A DNA stretch of 64,000 nucleotides from Cryptomeria japonica. Its lineage: Eukaryota; Streptophyta; Pinopsida; Cupressales; Cupressaceae. Positions 12,732 through 24,918 of the stretch are shown piece after piece (position 1 is the stretch's first letter; each line of letters starts with the position of its first letter). Both the position numbers and the translations under genes were made by a program. The DNA is taken from the NCBI RefSeq assembly GCF_030272615.1, contig NC_081408.1, positions 405,429,389 through 405,493,388 on the forward strand, in the 5' to 3' direction. The notes beneath the pieces were generated by a model, which was given only the letters and a program-made list of their open reading frames with translations, had not been told where the DNA came from and did not search any database.

Positions 12732-14128
12732 ATGGGAGGAGCCCCTATTCGTCATGAGCCTGTGATTCATGAAACTTTTCTACAGGACAACCAATGTGAA
12801 CATTATTTCTAGACCTATGGATGGATCAACTATATTTTAAAATTGACAGATTTTAATGAGGATATTGTACAGGAATTTATGCGCACATTCAGTGAAGGGG
12901 AGGCTTATATCAAAGGGTTACGGGTCATAGACACATAGTAGAGAATAGCCAAAATCACTGGGTTGCCGCAGGATGGAGAACTATTTTATGAGGCAAAATA
13001 TGCAAGAAGTGCAAGGGCAGAGTTTACTGACCCATCTAATGGACCTTTGAGTGTGGACAAGCAAGGAACTAAGCGAACATCTCTTCCAAGAGAATGGCCA
13101 CAGGTTGCATTTTATGTAATGAAATATAAAACATGTGATGGTAGGTACTCCAATCTGCATTCTATTCATTTTAAATTATTGAGTCATCTGAGGCATGGTC
13201 GAAGGATGAATATTCTAAATTTCTTGTATCATCTTATCTCTATCAGTGCAAAGGAAACACAGAGGGGTAGTATCTATTCAGTTAGTCATCATGGATTAAT
13301 CAAACTATTGGTAAAACGGTCTCTTAGAGATATCTCAAAGATGTCATGGGGAGAGTTTGAGGATATCGAGCAATTTGGGGAAGAAGACATTCCTGCTGCA
13401 GAAGAAATTGCATTTCAAGATGAAAATATGGGAGAACCCTCGTCTCCTAGGGTTTATGCAGTAGCCAAACCTCCTATTTCCAAAGAAGCTTTGCTTGGTG
13501 CAGAAGCAACAATAGTTGAGCCAAATATTGAGCATCCCTCCACTCAAACTCAAATTGGAGCTGCATCTTGTAAAAGGAAAGGTAAAGAAAAAGAAAAAGA
13601 TGATGCAGGGGAAGAAACCGTGGAACGACCTCAAGAAGCACAGGTTCTCCTGCAGCTAAAAAATGAAAAATGAAGGAGAATTTTCCTGTAGCAGAACCTC
13701 TTGCAGCCACTCACGAAATGCCATTAAGAAGGAGACATCAGGTTAAATGAATAAATCAAGCAATAGGAGATGCGAGTGAGGTTATTTATGTGGAAACATC
13801 AGAATTAGGGCATGAAAGTCAGAAAGAGGGTCAACCACAGGAAGGGCATGAAGCAGAAAGAATATCAAATTCGGCACAAGTAGCAGAGAAATTTGAAGAA
13901 CCAGGTGACAAGATCTCGAGCCCTCAGGTAACTACTAATAGGATCCCTCCATGTCTCACTAGCTTATCCATTGCACTCACATTTTATAGACAGTGGGAGA
14001 TAGAAAAGGCTAGGATACAGGGGATAATTGATAAGCAACATAAAGAAATTGAAAAGAGGGACAACCAAATTGTTGAGTTACAAACCAAAGTAGATATTGT
14101 AGCAAACATGGTTCTCGAGTTAATGTAG
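12732..14128 (+). pseudogene. Element F extra 3' ORF (env-like position)
   Basis: The ORF starts MGGAPIRHE at 12732 and runs in one frame to 13673, then shifts to another (from MKENFPVAE at 13670) and ends at 14128. Stops are at about 12813 and a TAG pair at 12938-12943. Residues about 35-80 read IVQEFMRTFSEGEAYIKGLR and then RIAKITGLPQDGE. This resembles the plant transposon-protein domain found in the third ORF of Athila-type elements. The C-terminal half is acidic and low complexity, then coiled coil (EKRDNQIVELQTKVD). No signal peptide or transmembrane helix was recognised, so calling it an envelope protein would rest on position alone. The function is unknown. Confidence 0.55.
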
Positions 14129-14139
14129 TGTAGGGCTCC

Positions 14140-14990
14140 CCTAAGAGTTTATGCTTTATATTTGTAGGAACAATAGCTATGTTTTAAACTTAATCACATT
14201 GTTAGGGATCTTAGCCCTTCTTTGAATACTCTGCGGGAGTTTTATAGTGTTTACCAAAACTCTCCTACAACCGTTAAGAATTTGTTATGTGAATTTTATT
14301 TGCATAATTATGCTGTCTCTTTTGACAATGAATGGAATCCCTTGCTATATATTGGTGATATTTAGTTAAAAGCATTGATGTCCTGGATACAAAATGAAAT
14401 TAGTATGGGAATAGAGGCTAGAATGCACAAGAAATTGGAGCTTGATTGCCCACTACCACCCAAAGTTGACGCTAAAAGCCCACGTCATATGTACTATGAC
14501 TGGCAAAAGTTGTTGACTAGACCTGATATTAGAAGCCAAGTTTTACCATTGAGAGGAAGTATTTTAGGAGTATGAAAATTTGGTTGGAACTGAAAATCAA
14601 GCTGCAATTGAATATCTGGCTTAGCATTGTAACAGTCTTCCAGAGGACCTAAAGCAGGGTGAACCCCATTCATTTCCCAATTATCATGCATCCACACAAA
14701 GAGCTCCCAAGTATATCCACTTTGGCAGGACAAAAAGCAATAATTGGCTACCTATGATATTTCAACTACCTATCCTTATGTGGCCATTGATGGGATGCAG
14801 AGCTACAGATAAACCTTATGATGAGGCCGCAGAGCAAGCTAGGTGGGATAGGATGGAAAATATGAAATAATTTTATTGGAACTTGGCTACAGGAGGCACA
14901 AAACAAGGTACCATAGGTGATTTACGAGTCAGTGCCCGAGTAAGGAATTTTCCTCTAGCTGGAGGACCATCAAGACATTAAGTTGGGGAT
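14140..14990 (+). pseudogene. Second extra ORF relic downstream of element F pol
   Basis: A decayed plus-strand coding stretch follows the env-like ORF. Readable parts are EFYLHNYAVSFDNEWNPLLY (about 14290-14350), KALMSWIQNEISMGIEARMH (14370-14430) and then YDEAAEQARWDRMENMK (about 14818-14868), in two frames. Stops fall at sites such as CAG to TAG. I do not recognise the protein. The dense plausible peptide across about 280 codons argues against chance. Confidence 0.4.
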
Positions 14991-15229
14991 CAAATAATGA
15001 GCTAAAATAATAGCTCTTTTATTTATATGACTGATAATTTTTTCATATGTTTTAAGTTGCATATTGGGATAGCGTTTAAGTCATGCGATGTATTAGAGTT
15101 TTGATTATGTGCATTCTACATGTTAGCCAAACCCACTGAACCCTGTATTGTTTTGACTTAATATTCCTGTAGCTATGCAGATTATTATAGGTAATATCAT
15201 GTGTGGATGTATAAATGTTATGATTAATG

Positions 15230-15231
<2 letters not shown>

Positions 15232-15315
<84 letters not shown>
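15232..15315. repeat. (AT)42 dinucleotide microsatellite
   Basis: 84 bp of uninterrupted AT repeat. It lies beyond the extra ORFs of element F. Tracts this long are usually length-variable. Confidence 0.98.
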
Positions 15316-15320
<5 letters not shown>

Positions 15321-16321
15321 CTTGTATGTTCTAACCTTTAATGCATGAGTAAATAAGTTGTTGTAGAAGCGGTTGTTTTAAGCTAGATGGAGAGTCACGT
15401 CATGAAAATAGTTGGAGACATTTCAGGGCGGTTGAACATTTAAAACAACAAAGAGGATGGTTTGCAAAAGAATCGGCGAAGGAATAGTGAGGCAATACCA
15501 GATTCATTTATGTTTTATTTCCAGCAAGCATCAATCTAGTAACCACCACCATGCTATATTCTTGGTCGCGGTTCAGTTAAGTTCCACGTTTTTTGTGGAT
15601 TAACTTCTTCTCCTTGTAGTCATAAATGTTTCCGCCTAATTTCATGGGAATGATCTAATTAGTAGGAAGTTTATTATAACTTTCTTATAAATAAAGACCA
15701 GCACCTCTTCTCAGAGGTTAGACAATATTTTTTAGAATTAGAAGCATTTCTCTTATCCCATGTATTGTATCGACTTTTGGAAATAATGAATAAAAGCTAG
15801 GTTATTCCGAGTATACAGAATATTTTTGAAGTCTGGATACACTCATCCAAGGGGGACCACTTGGTGATTATTCCTATATGATTGTTAGATTAATTTTACT
15901 TTTTGTTGCAGTAGATGTTCTAGCAACTGACTGTTCCTGCAGCCACTGGAACCGGATCCTGTGACTATTCCTGCAGCCAAAGTAGACAGAGTAATTCCTG
16001 TTTGTCAGCTCTGAACTTAGTTAATAGTTATTTAGCTAGATTCTTTTGTTAATGTTAAGATTTCCTGTAGCCATTCAGTTGTCATATTTTTGCTTGTTTA
16101 TTTTGGATAGACTTAGTTGATGCAGTGGTGCAAAATGACTATCATAGTAACTTAGTGCATATACAATAAACCCATTTCAAGTAATACGTCCCTAGGTTGA
16201 AAAGTAAATGAAATTTAGTCATGGAGATGATAGCTACTCATAATGGATGACCAATCTTTGGGTTAAGACTCTAGCTCTAGTTATTGTTCTTATTGGCTAG
16301 GCAAACAAAGTTTTGGATAGA
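15316..16321 (+). other. LTR-like region with promoter and poly(A) signals, no gene
   Basis: A TATA-like CTTATAAATAAAG (15685-15697) is followed about 100 bp later by AATAAA (15789-15794), as in an LTR, so this may be the 3' LTR of element F. Around 15930-16080 the phrase TTCCTGCAGCC recurs and resembles the Ala/Pro-rich end of the F polyprotein near 12110. No second copy was matched, so boundaries are not given. Confidence 0.35.
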
Positions 16322-16960
16322 TCGCTTGCAAGAAGAGAAAGACTTGACATTTTTCTTCAAAATGATACATGGGCTTTTGGTGGGAGGCTTCCACGTGTTG
16401 ATAAGAAGTTGATCAATAATGTAAAGGAGGAAATTTAACAAATTTGGCACCCTAACTCTAGAGTATCACCCAATGTAAATGATGTTTTAAAGTTAAGAAT
16501 TAACAATCGAGACCACACATCGCATCCTAAACATTTCTTGGAATCAAGCCAAACAATGTTCAATTTTTTTTGTGAAACACATCCATCTTTGCTAATATCA
16601 CAAAGGGATTTTGAATCTTGGAAACCATTTTATTGTGTACATCTTAAGATTCGTAATACTTGTTGCAAATACCATGTAGAGTTTTAAATGTGCTAGGAAC
16701 TATTATACTATATTCATTCGACTTTGCATACTAATGAAATGTTGCAAGAGTGTAGTGCAATGCAACTTTCAAAATCATCATGAGACTTGCAAGATCTATT
16801 TTTATGTCCTAGAGATGATGGCTATTTTTCTATAAAAATAATTGTTTAAATGAGAAGTGCTCATAATTTGGTGGCTTGTCAAAATTTGTTTTGTACTTTC
16901 ATGAAGGCAACGAACACAAACTTGGAAAGAATATTGTTGAGAAAATAGACCATGTATATA
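16322..16960 (+). pseudogene. Cys-rich transposon-like protein relic
   Basis: One plus-strand frame reads IWHPNSRVSPNVNDVLKLRI (from about 16439), HPKHFLESSQTMFNFF (16524-16571), HPSLLISQRDFESWKPFYCV (16580-16639) and RNTCCKYHVEF (16652-16684). A decayed Cys-rich tail follows (CPRDDGYF near 16805, CLNEKC in the next frame). This spacing (P.HFLE.SQ, ISQR.FE, RNTCC.YHVEF) matches a plant protein family I associate with multicopy transposon-like genes. I cannot name its superfamily. Three or more stops and a late frameshift make it a relic. Confidence 0.45.
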
Positions 16961-17329
16961 AACATTATTACTTAATACTATCTCTTATAAATATTCGTTT
17001 AAAATAAAATGTACTATGAAATTACAAGTTAAGTTTTACCACTATATTGTTAGTGTATGATCCATGAATCTCCTCATCTCTAGCATGCAAGGACTCCCCA
17101 GGGTATGCTCCAGTCCCTATCATCTCATCTGGTGCACCAACTATATCATGGACCCCATAATCAAATGTGTCTTTGGGATGATCAAGAAGCTATCCAAGAG
17201 AACCTAAGAATACACGCTTGCACATATTGCAAGTATACAACACACAAATATGTGGACCCGAGGATGATGTGTCAGTGCCACCCTATTCACTGCTAGCATC
17301 AAGGTCATGTGGTTGAGCTAGTGCCATAC

Positions 17330-17890
17330 TCTAAGAAACCAAAAGGCCACTCAAAGAGTGAATAGTTGATATAGTCTATGATGCCACATCTACAATAATA
17401 TCTGGAGGTTGTACTAGAGGTGGGTGAGCAATGTGAGGAGGGGGAACATATGGACTTTATACTATTTGAACTGCCCCGGGTCTATCCTAGGACATACCTC
17501 CACCCAAGCCCTATAAATATTTTATGTCAAAGTACTTGACATGCTTACCTAACATAAACTCAGCATATAATTTCTTAATGAAATAAAAAATCACATAGAG
17601 ATTGTTGTTGGGTGGTCTATCAAAAACCATCCAGCAACGATCCCAAAAGTTATTTTGGATATCATCATTCACACACCATTTTATGGAAATTTTTGGTTTC
17701 TTAACATCAACAAGTTGTTCAGTGTGGGGATTAACAAATAGGGTGGCTATTTAGGCTTTTAATATTTCAAGGTTCTTCACCACATCATAGGACAGCCCAT
17801 CCACATATTGTTCCCTCATGCCATCTTGCCACAAAAGAACAACATTGTGCTTAATGGTGAGGGTTTCTAAATTATAGATTATTGATCATA
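17330..17890 (-). pseudogene. Unrecognised antisense coding relic
   Basis: Reading the minus strand down from about 17870 gives a long plausible peptide with few stops: HNVVLLWQDGMREQYVDGLS, NPHTEQLVDVKKPKISIKWC and FDRPPNNNLYVIFYFIKKLY, then a Pro-rich stretch (PYVPPPHIAHPPLVQPPD). I do not recognise the family. It could be part of a reverse-oriented gag or extra ORF. The flanks (16961-17329 and 17891-17943) show nothing else. Confidence 0.3.
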
Positions 17891-17943
17891 TATTGGCTAT
17901 CATCAGGGATAAACGGGGGATCCTACTATATACCTCCTAAATC

Positions 17944-18416
17944 TGTTAGCATTATATTATATGTTGTCATTGATGTCAAATCACGTGGTTTGGTTAGGTC
18001 CGAATGTGGTATATTAAGCAGTAGTGGAAGATACGTATGTATGTGATGTTGATGGTCGTTTGGTGATTTCTCAGAAGACTTCGCTTATCAGAAGATGTGT
18101 TGTTGATGCTACTTAGTGCTATTTATGGCTTAGGATTGATCTAGAAGTCGAGGATTTTTTGTCTAGTCATTGAGGTTGTGTAATGGAAATTGTACAGCAT
18201 GTGGATAATGTTTTAGGATCAGATTTGGTGATGTATGTAACGTGTTGCCGAGTTCGATGAGGAACACTGTGTTATGGTCCACTTCTCATTCCTTCCCACC
18301 ATAGAATGATTAGTTCTGATCTATTTTAGATCACTGTCTTGGCCGACTTAGAGGATTATGTTTTTTCGAAGACAATATATGTAGGAGTGTAATTGGATGA
18401 GTTGATATGCTTTTGT
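17944..18416 (+). mobile_element. Possible LTR fragment interrupted by element D
   Basis: The segment begins TGTTAGCATTATA and soon has TCATTGATGTCAA. The copia-like LTR at 61812 begins TGTTGGCATTATA and has TCATTGATGGCAA. The similarity is clear only at this end. The fragment stops where the D 5' LTR begins, so D may have inserted into it. Confidence 0.35.
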
Positions 18417-20569
18417 TGATATTTTTGTGTCAACCTTAGCCATGCAGATAACTGATCTGAGAAATCTTTAATGGCTAAAACCCTGCTAAAATATCTAAGG
18501 CCTAACCCCTAAACCCTTAAGGATTTTTGTCTTAAAACCTTTCTTGGCCTTATTTCTTTTTGATCATTGACTAGATAGGGTAGTCAAGCTCACTTAATTC
18601 TATCGACTAAAGGGTTCTCTTTTCATCTTGGGACTGGTCTATTTTTACCTGCTACCATTGCCGCATGGGGAACTTCCCCTTTTGTTCCCCCCATGATATT
18701 GAGATAAAAAATTTGGTTATCATTGTATTGCAGTGGTCAAAAGAAATGTTACATTTGACCTTGTGATACAATGATGTGGTAATGTGATAGACAAAGGGTT
18801 TTCACAATTTCACGATGATCAAGGTTGACCGTTGGTTCAAGGCTATGAAATTGTGATGCCAGAGTTCAAGAATAAATGTTTTGATCATTTCAGTGCAAGG
18901 AAGGCTCATGGTGGGGTCCTCTTTGCAAAACGGTGATAAGGCCATTGGTGGTTCAAGTTAAGTTTATTGTTATTGTTTCGTGAAAAGGGAGACTCCTGGT
19001 GGGGTATCATCTGCAATATAATGATGTAGACTTTGGCGGTAAGGTTAAAGAAGAGGTTTTTGCCATTTTGTGATGAGGGGAAGGTGTTGGTAGGGTCCAC
19101 CTTGTGAAACCGCAGAGTGGTATAAAGAAAAAAGATAGTTATCATTGTTTCACGACGATTAAGGTTAACCGCCTAGTTAGGGTTGCAAAACAATGATGAA
19201 CAACTGTATGTAAAGTGAATATTCATATCATGGAGTCGTAGCGGTTATAGCTAACCACTGCTTGACCCCTATGATATGATGATTAGTGTTCGCCGAATAA
19301 AAGGTTTTCATTGTTTCGCGACAATTAATGCAAAGAGGTTATCTCAAGTTGCAAAATATTGATGTGGTAGAATTATGAGGAAGTTTTTCATTGTTTCACA
19401 TTGGTCAAAAGCAAAAGGTTTTTTTTGGCTATGATATAGTGACAAGGCTAGCAATCAGGTTCATGAGGCCAACTGATTTAACTATTAAACTCGATCGTCC
19501 AATTTCACTTAAGAGGGAGATCGACGACCCTATTCTAAACACTTTTTGGGCCCTTTTGGAGGCCTCATGATGTGACCTCAGTCATCCATCCATGCATGAG
19601 GAGGATGATCTTGTGGCTTGAATTCAAATATGAGGTGGACTTCAAAATTCAAATAACTGTGCAGGGTAGTTGCCGACTTAAATGGCCAAAAATCAGTTTC
19701 TGACCTGTTGGTGGTCCAAATCAGATCTGATCCATCTCCAACCACTTTCAGAGTCTCGAGGGATGATTTCCATTACTTTGATATGCTCTGCAGATGCTTC
19801 TCTCAGCCACCCATGCTCATTTATTGAAGACAAAAGACTTTTGGGTTCGACAAAAGCCATTCAAATGCCATCCCAATGGAGAGATCTCCCTATTTTTAGG
19901 GATTGTTGCTTTTTCCTAGTTTTGGGAGATATCTTCAGGCATGCAAACATCATATCACCTATCCAATCCGATTCTCCTCTCATTTTATAACCTAATCCTA
20001 ACTGGTTAGGGTTTCTAAACCTAGTGTTCTATCTTAGTTATGTCTTAACTACAAAGGCAATTTTGTAACCTCTTTTGAGGATCTTCTCTCTTTTTTCTCT
20101 TACAAAATTCTCTTTTCCTGCAATTGTAAATTTACCTTTCCTTTGCATCAATTAAACTAGTCTATTTTACCTCTTTCAAAGTTCATTTACCTTATGCAGA
20201 TATGCTTTGCCTTTGTTATGATCTCATATATGTCTTAGGAGCTGATTAAGAATAGGAAACTATGTATGCTTTGGGGAAGCTTGATTGACGTTTTGTGTAG
20301 TTATAAGTAGGGAGAAGTATCATTTCAATCTAGGTGTATCACCTCATTTTCCCTTTCAACATTTCTTCTCCCCTTTTCCCCTCTCAGATCATTATAATAG
20401 GTTTTACAAGTGTTGGGTTAGTCCAACACTGCACTTTGATTGATAATGAAGCCGACCTTCTCCAAAGATTCAACCTCATATTATGCAAGGTCCCACACTT
20501 GGAGGTTGTTTCCATGTTTCACAAGGTGTTGAGCACAAGTGTTCAACAAGGGTGCAAACTTTTGTGACA
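18417..20569 (+). repeat. Element D 5' LTR
   Basis: The start TGATATTTTTGTGTC matches the 3' copy at 60480. The end is placed at ACA (20567-20569), eight bases before a primer-binding-like sequence. The interior holds several degenerate direct repeats (phrases like TTTCATTGTTTC and CAAGGTTGACCG between 18700 and 19460). The 3' copy is shorter and clearly diverged, so D is older than A. The exact 3' boundary is inferred. Confidence 0.7.
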
Positions 20570-20577
20570 ATAGTTTC

Positions 20578-20595
20578 TGGTACGCTTGGTGGGAC
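20578..20595 (+). other. Element D primer-binding site (putative)
   Basis: TGGTACGCTTGGTGGGAC follows the LTR end. It aligns with TGGCACACCCGGTGGGAC, which directly follows the A 5' LTR. The leading TGG would pair with a tRNA CCA end. The tRNA species was not identified. Confidence 0.6.
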
Positions 20596-20599
20596 AAGT

Positions 20600-22610
20600 C
20601 TTTAAAAACATTTAAGAAAAATCCTTCACTAGATAGTTCCAATCCAAGTCATCAGTCATACCAGAGTTTCAAGAATGCCCTGTGGGACATAATTTCAACT
20701 TATGCTAGAGATTCAGTGTTGTTCTTAGCATTCTATCCTTTGGAGGTAGTTACCATAAATAACTGGGCAACTCTGACGATAGATCCACTCTCTTGTTCGT
20801 GACCTATTGCTGATTTCATGCCAAGAACTCAAACAATAGCGTCTTCTAGAGGTATTTTCCAGTATTTTAAACTTTCAAGTTCTAGTTCTAGAAGAAGGAG
20901 TTGACTTTTCGTATCACCAGTAAGGGGTATTGAAATAGTTATATCTACACCCTTTAGGTCTCATTCTACTCCTCCACTCACAAGACCATCATAGTCAAAA
21001 GGCCTTGGTATTCATATCAATAGGTCATTATTTCCTATGGCTATTCCTAGAAATCATGCTTTGGTCACCTTTAATGGGGGCAATCCTCTAGTTTGAGTCC
21101 AAAAATATGACACACCAGTAGCTACCTTAAAGGTTATCCCTTTTTCACTGGTGAAAAATCTATTACCCCTACTAAGCATATTCAAGATGTTGCTAGCATC
21201 TGCACTATTTTTATGTAACTGAGGATGATGTAGTAATTAGACTCCTTGCATCATCTTTTAATTGTAAAGATTTACAATAGCATAGGGGATTACCTTCTAG
21301 CTCTATCCACAACAAGGATGAGTTAGGTGAGAAATTATTTAAGCATTATGAGGATAAGAGTGATCACTTTTCCTTGGTAGAATAATTGACTACTATCAAG
21401 AGAGAACCTCATGAATTCATGGGATATTTCAACTATAGATTCTAGAAGACTTGGGATAGGATCCTTGCTTTGCTCAAGCTGTCTTCCAATCATGCCTTCT
21501 TATACTTCCTTAGGGCTCTCGATAGTGACATTTCCACAAGGGTACAATCAATGGGAGGAGAAAACCTACTAGATACATTTTCTCTAGCCATAAGGGTAGA
21601 ATATTGTTTAAAACAGGCAGGAAAGATAGCTCCTAGACCTCCAATGCCCTTATTCCCGGAGGCTCCTACACAACAACCTATTTTAGCGCCTCTTCGAGTA
21701 ACATCTACAAGTCAAAAACTCACACATGCTCCTACCTCATCATCTTCAAAGATTCAGGAGATTAAGGCCATGATGCAGAGATTTGGAAATGAGCTAGTTA
21801 CAATTAAAAGACAACAGTCTCAGGCTAGCAGATCCTATCAAGCACAAAATCAGAAGTACCAATAGAATAGGTCAAACTTTCAAGAGTAGAACCAATGGAG
21901 TAATGTCAGGCCCTTGAATAGTTTGAACCATGTAGCTATAAGTACCTCAAAGGCATTAGTCCCAATGCAGAGCAATCTTGCTCAAGAGAAATAATGGTGT
22001 ATTTCATGCAATCAATCTCATAACCAGATTGCTTGCCAAAATTGAGAGCTCTCTCAGGGTTTAGTAGCACACAATGAACCAACTACTTCAAGACGAAAAT
22101 TTCATGATTATCTAGCCTATGCATAGGGAGATTCTACCCTTATGAACTGGTAGGAGGTATATTTTTGTAGCGTTAATGAAATAAACAGTGACTCTGTGGC
22201 TAATAACACTAGGTCAAAGAGGAGGGCAATAGACTGATGCATTTTCTATGAAATACCAAGCTTCAAAATTTTATACACAAACCATAACTCCAAAGACACC
22301 AAATAAGATAACTACTCCAATCAAAGATCAGAATAATAAGGAGCAGGAGCAACCCAAAGTTTCTATAATAACAAGACATGCTCCTATTAATGCTAAGGGT
22401 CCTACAAAGGCTGTGGTCCCCTTCAAAATTGTAGAACAAATGAAGAAGGCTAGCCTCAATGTTTCCATGTGGGATGCACTTTCCATTCCATCTCAAAGAG
22501 ATCTGCTCCAAGAGACCTTGAAGGATATCAATGGCACAAGAGGAACAACAAGAGATTATAACTCATCCGCTCCAACAAGTCTAGTGCAACCTTTGGAGGT
22601 AGAAAATTAA
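20600..22610 (+). pseudogene. gag: Element D gag
   Basis: The gag core is readable in one frame from about 21038: HALVTFNGGNPLV, then YVTEDDVVIRLLASSFNCKD (21212 on), SIHNKDELGEKLFKHYED and AFLYFLRALDSDISTRVQSM. A basic, Gln-rich linker (21740-21865) precedes an apparent zinc knuckle WCISCNQSHNQIACQN (about 21993-22040), a C-x2-C-x3-H-x4-C arrangement. At least eight stops and two frameshifts are present. A short frame at 22248-22610 links to the protease. The role would be capsid assembly and RNA packaging. Confidence 0.65.
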
Positions 22611-22646
22611 AAAAAGATAAGTAATCCACCCCCTTTCTATGCCTCT

Positions 22647-23847
22647 TTGATTATAGGAGATAACTTAGTGGATAATTTTATGATATATTTAGGGGCTAGT
22701 AGCTCAGTCATGTTTAAGAATGTGGCTGACCACCTAGGTATCAAGTATAAGCCTATCACTAGGGGAGTTATGCAGCTTGATGGCACTTCAATTGAGACTA
22801 TGGGGGTAATTAAAGATTTGAGTTTAACCCTACATGCATGCCTTGGTTGTAGTGTCTTACAAGACATTTTAGTCATTGACCTACCTTCTTTCTTCGCCAT
22901 TTGTTTATCAAGGAAGTTCACTACCAAGGTAAGAGGCTATCTATCCTCAAGTGGGTCTCATATGTTATTTAGAACAAGATATGGTAAAAAGGTTACCATA
23001 AAGGAAAAGCCTATTGCAATAGACCATATTGAGCCCTACATTCCAAGCTCTATAAATATGAATTGTACTCTCTATGATGCAAAAGAGGACGTATTAATCA
23101 GGGAACCTGCTAATCTTGTAGAGGAGGTCCCTGGTTGCCTTCTTGATGAGTGGAATAATGCTTTTCAATTTGACCCAATTGATAAGGTCATTGATACAGG
23201 TCTTGGCACCTACTGCATTCATGAGGAAGACACCTTTGTTCCCAATCTCACTAAGGAATGCAATGATTTCAATGGATTGTGGCACATGTTTTTTGATGGT
23301 TCAAGAAACAAAAATGGTGCAGGGACTGGTGTATTTCTCATCTCTCCTAATGAGGAGAAATATTATTTTGCATTCAGGCTTCATTTTAGTTGCACAAACA
23401 ATGTGGTTGAATATGAAGCATTGATCTTAGGTCTTCAAACAACACAAAGAAGAGGGATACAATCCTTACATGCACATGGAGACAGTGAGTTGGTTATTAA
23501 TCAATTCAAATCTCAAAGTACAACTAAAAACAACCTTCTTAAATCTTACAAATATAGAGTCTGGGACTTAAATGGAAGGATTTGATGCCTTCAACATATC
23601 TAGTGCCCCTAGAAATCAGAACAAACAAGCTAATAGGCTGGCAACAGTTGGCGCTCAACATGAAATACCAACTTAGGTTTCAGCCAAGAAGGAGCAACAA
23701 GTCAGAATTGAGGTGAGGTTTGTTGTACCTGATAATCAAGTTAGTTGGCAAGTTTCTGACCCAGATTAGTAGATTGTCAATTTCTTACAAGAGGAGGCAG
23801 AGTTCTCAAACAAGAACCAATCGCTACTGTAAAATCAGTATGGAGAT
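22647..23847 (+). pseudogene. Element D protease joined to archaeal-type RNase H
   Basis: A 312-residue open frame begins with a retropepsin-like domain. The active-site region reads MIYLGASSSVM, so the catalytic Asp (normally D in D-S/T-G) is Tyr. After an acidic linker comes GLWHMFFDGSRNKNGAG (about 23276-23326), then CTNNVVEYEALILGL and LHAHGDSELVINQF. These are the D, E and D blocks of the archaeal-type RNase H used as second RNase H in Tat-lineage elements. The last block continues in another frame (RNQNKQANRLATVGAQ, about 23618), with Asn where the fourth acidic residue normally stands. RT follows only after insertion E, so this RNase H precedes RT. The frame stops at the insertion point. 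Confidence 0.75.
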
Positions 23848-24918
23848 TGTTATCAGTAATTGGGTGGTGTTGTAATTTTCTTGAAATCTCTGAAGGTTTC
23901 TACGAATTTTCAATGTTCCTAGTCTGCAAGTCAATAGCTTCTAAGGGTTTTGGGTTAATAATTTTAAATTAAAAAAAACCCTTTATGTCTCTTGTCCTAA
24001 GGAAAGGTCTTTTTAATTGTTACCTTTCTCACCACTTACCAGAAGGGTCTTTATGTCATTGAAAGGGGCCATTTAAGTCTTAAAGACTAGACGGGTTTCA
24101 TTTTTATTAATGTTGGAGCACTTTATTTTTCCTAAGTCCTAAGTCAAACCTTTAATGCTTGTATCGGGTTCTTAAAAGTCGAGCAGATCAAAGAGATCCA
24201 ATGGTGGTCGTAAGACTACGATGTGAAGTTGCATGTTGAATAGTCTTCGTGACTCAACGACAAGCCGTCAGTGGCGGGGCCGGGTGGAGATCTAGCGGTT
24301 GAAGCAATGGCGGTCAAGTAGTGAAAAAATCTTAAGGTTTGAATGATAAGGAGTTGATCCAATGGTAGTCGTGAGACTGTGATGGAGAGATGCAAGTTTT
24401 TTACCCATCGCAACTCAGCGACTAAAGGCAGATAGATGAAGTATGGTGGGTCCTCTTCGCAAGACCTAAGAGATTAAAGGGCATGTTAGATTTGAGTGAT
24501 TTAATGATTGTCGCTAGACGGCGATGGAGGGTTGCGAGTTCTTTACTCTTTGCGGATCATCGACTAAGGAAAAAAGTGCACTAAAGAAATCTTTTGGTCC
24601 ATTGGAGCGAAAAGTTTAAAATTCAAACAAATTAATTGCAGAGCGTGTGGCTTGGTTTATAAGAATTAATGTTGATTTGCTGCCAAGGTTGCTCCATAAA
24701 TCTTGCTTTCTGATATTTTGTTTGTAAAAGGATTTCACGAAGGGTTTGCAGAGACAAATTATGAAGCTTCTGTGAGTTTCCTGGTGACAAGTAAGTTGTT
24801 ATGTGGCTGCTATATTTGCAATTTTGCTCTTGTGTGTCGGCATTGTCTGGTTTTGGGAAATTCAAAGGGGTTTTTTTGAATCAAAAGGTTAAAATAAGAT
24901 AAACCCTAAATTATCAAA
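23848..24918 (+). other. Insertion E 5' terminal region
   Basis: There is no coding frame. It starts TGTTATCAGTAATTGGG, contains three degenerate tandem repeats (24195-24570), a plausible TATA box (GGTTTATAAGAA, about 24655) and about 250 bp of leader before the ATG at 24919. It probably acts as promoter and leader for the E ORF. Confidence 0.5.
24195..24570 (+). repeat. Three degenerate ~155-bp tandem repeats
   Basis: Units start near 24195, 24356 and 24505. Each has a phrase like GATCCAATGGT.GTCG..AGAC followed by GATG.A......GCAAGTT and a run ending CAACGACTAA or similar. The third unit is the most diverged. They lie upstream of the putative TATA box of insertion E. Confidence 0.5.

Larger units (their letters stand above)
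6772..15900 (+). mobile_element. Element F: Athila-like Ty3/gypsy retrotransposon, decayed
   Basis: The domain order on the plus strand is gag (6772-8700), protease (8732-9127), RT with a single RNase H (9425-10740), integrase (10743-12190) and then two extra ORFs (12732-14128 and about 14140-14990). A single RNase H plus an additional ORF after integrase is typical of the plant Athila lineage, and the integrase zinc-finger text (RKCDRCQRMGR) fits it. No LTR pair with matching ends was recognised, so the outer limits are approximate. Many stops, at least three frameshifts and an internal RT deletion make it inactive. Confidence 0.7.

Noticed and set aside
12732-14128. True envelope glycoprotein
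   Set aside because: No signal peptide, transmembrane helix or Cys pattern was visible. Only its position after integrase is env-like.
15937-16080. Second copy of the element F polyprotein tail
   Set aside because: Only short words (TTCCTGCAGCC) are shared. No collinear stretch long enough to claim duplication.
17105-17296. His/Cys-containing 63-codon plus-strand frame
   Set aside because: The Cys and His spacing fits no zinc motif, and a longer plausible frame lies nearby on the opposite strand.
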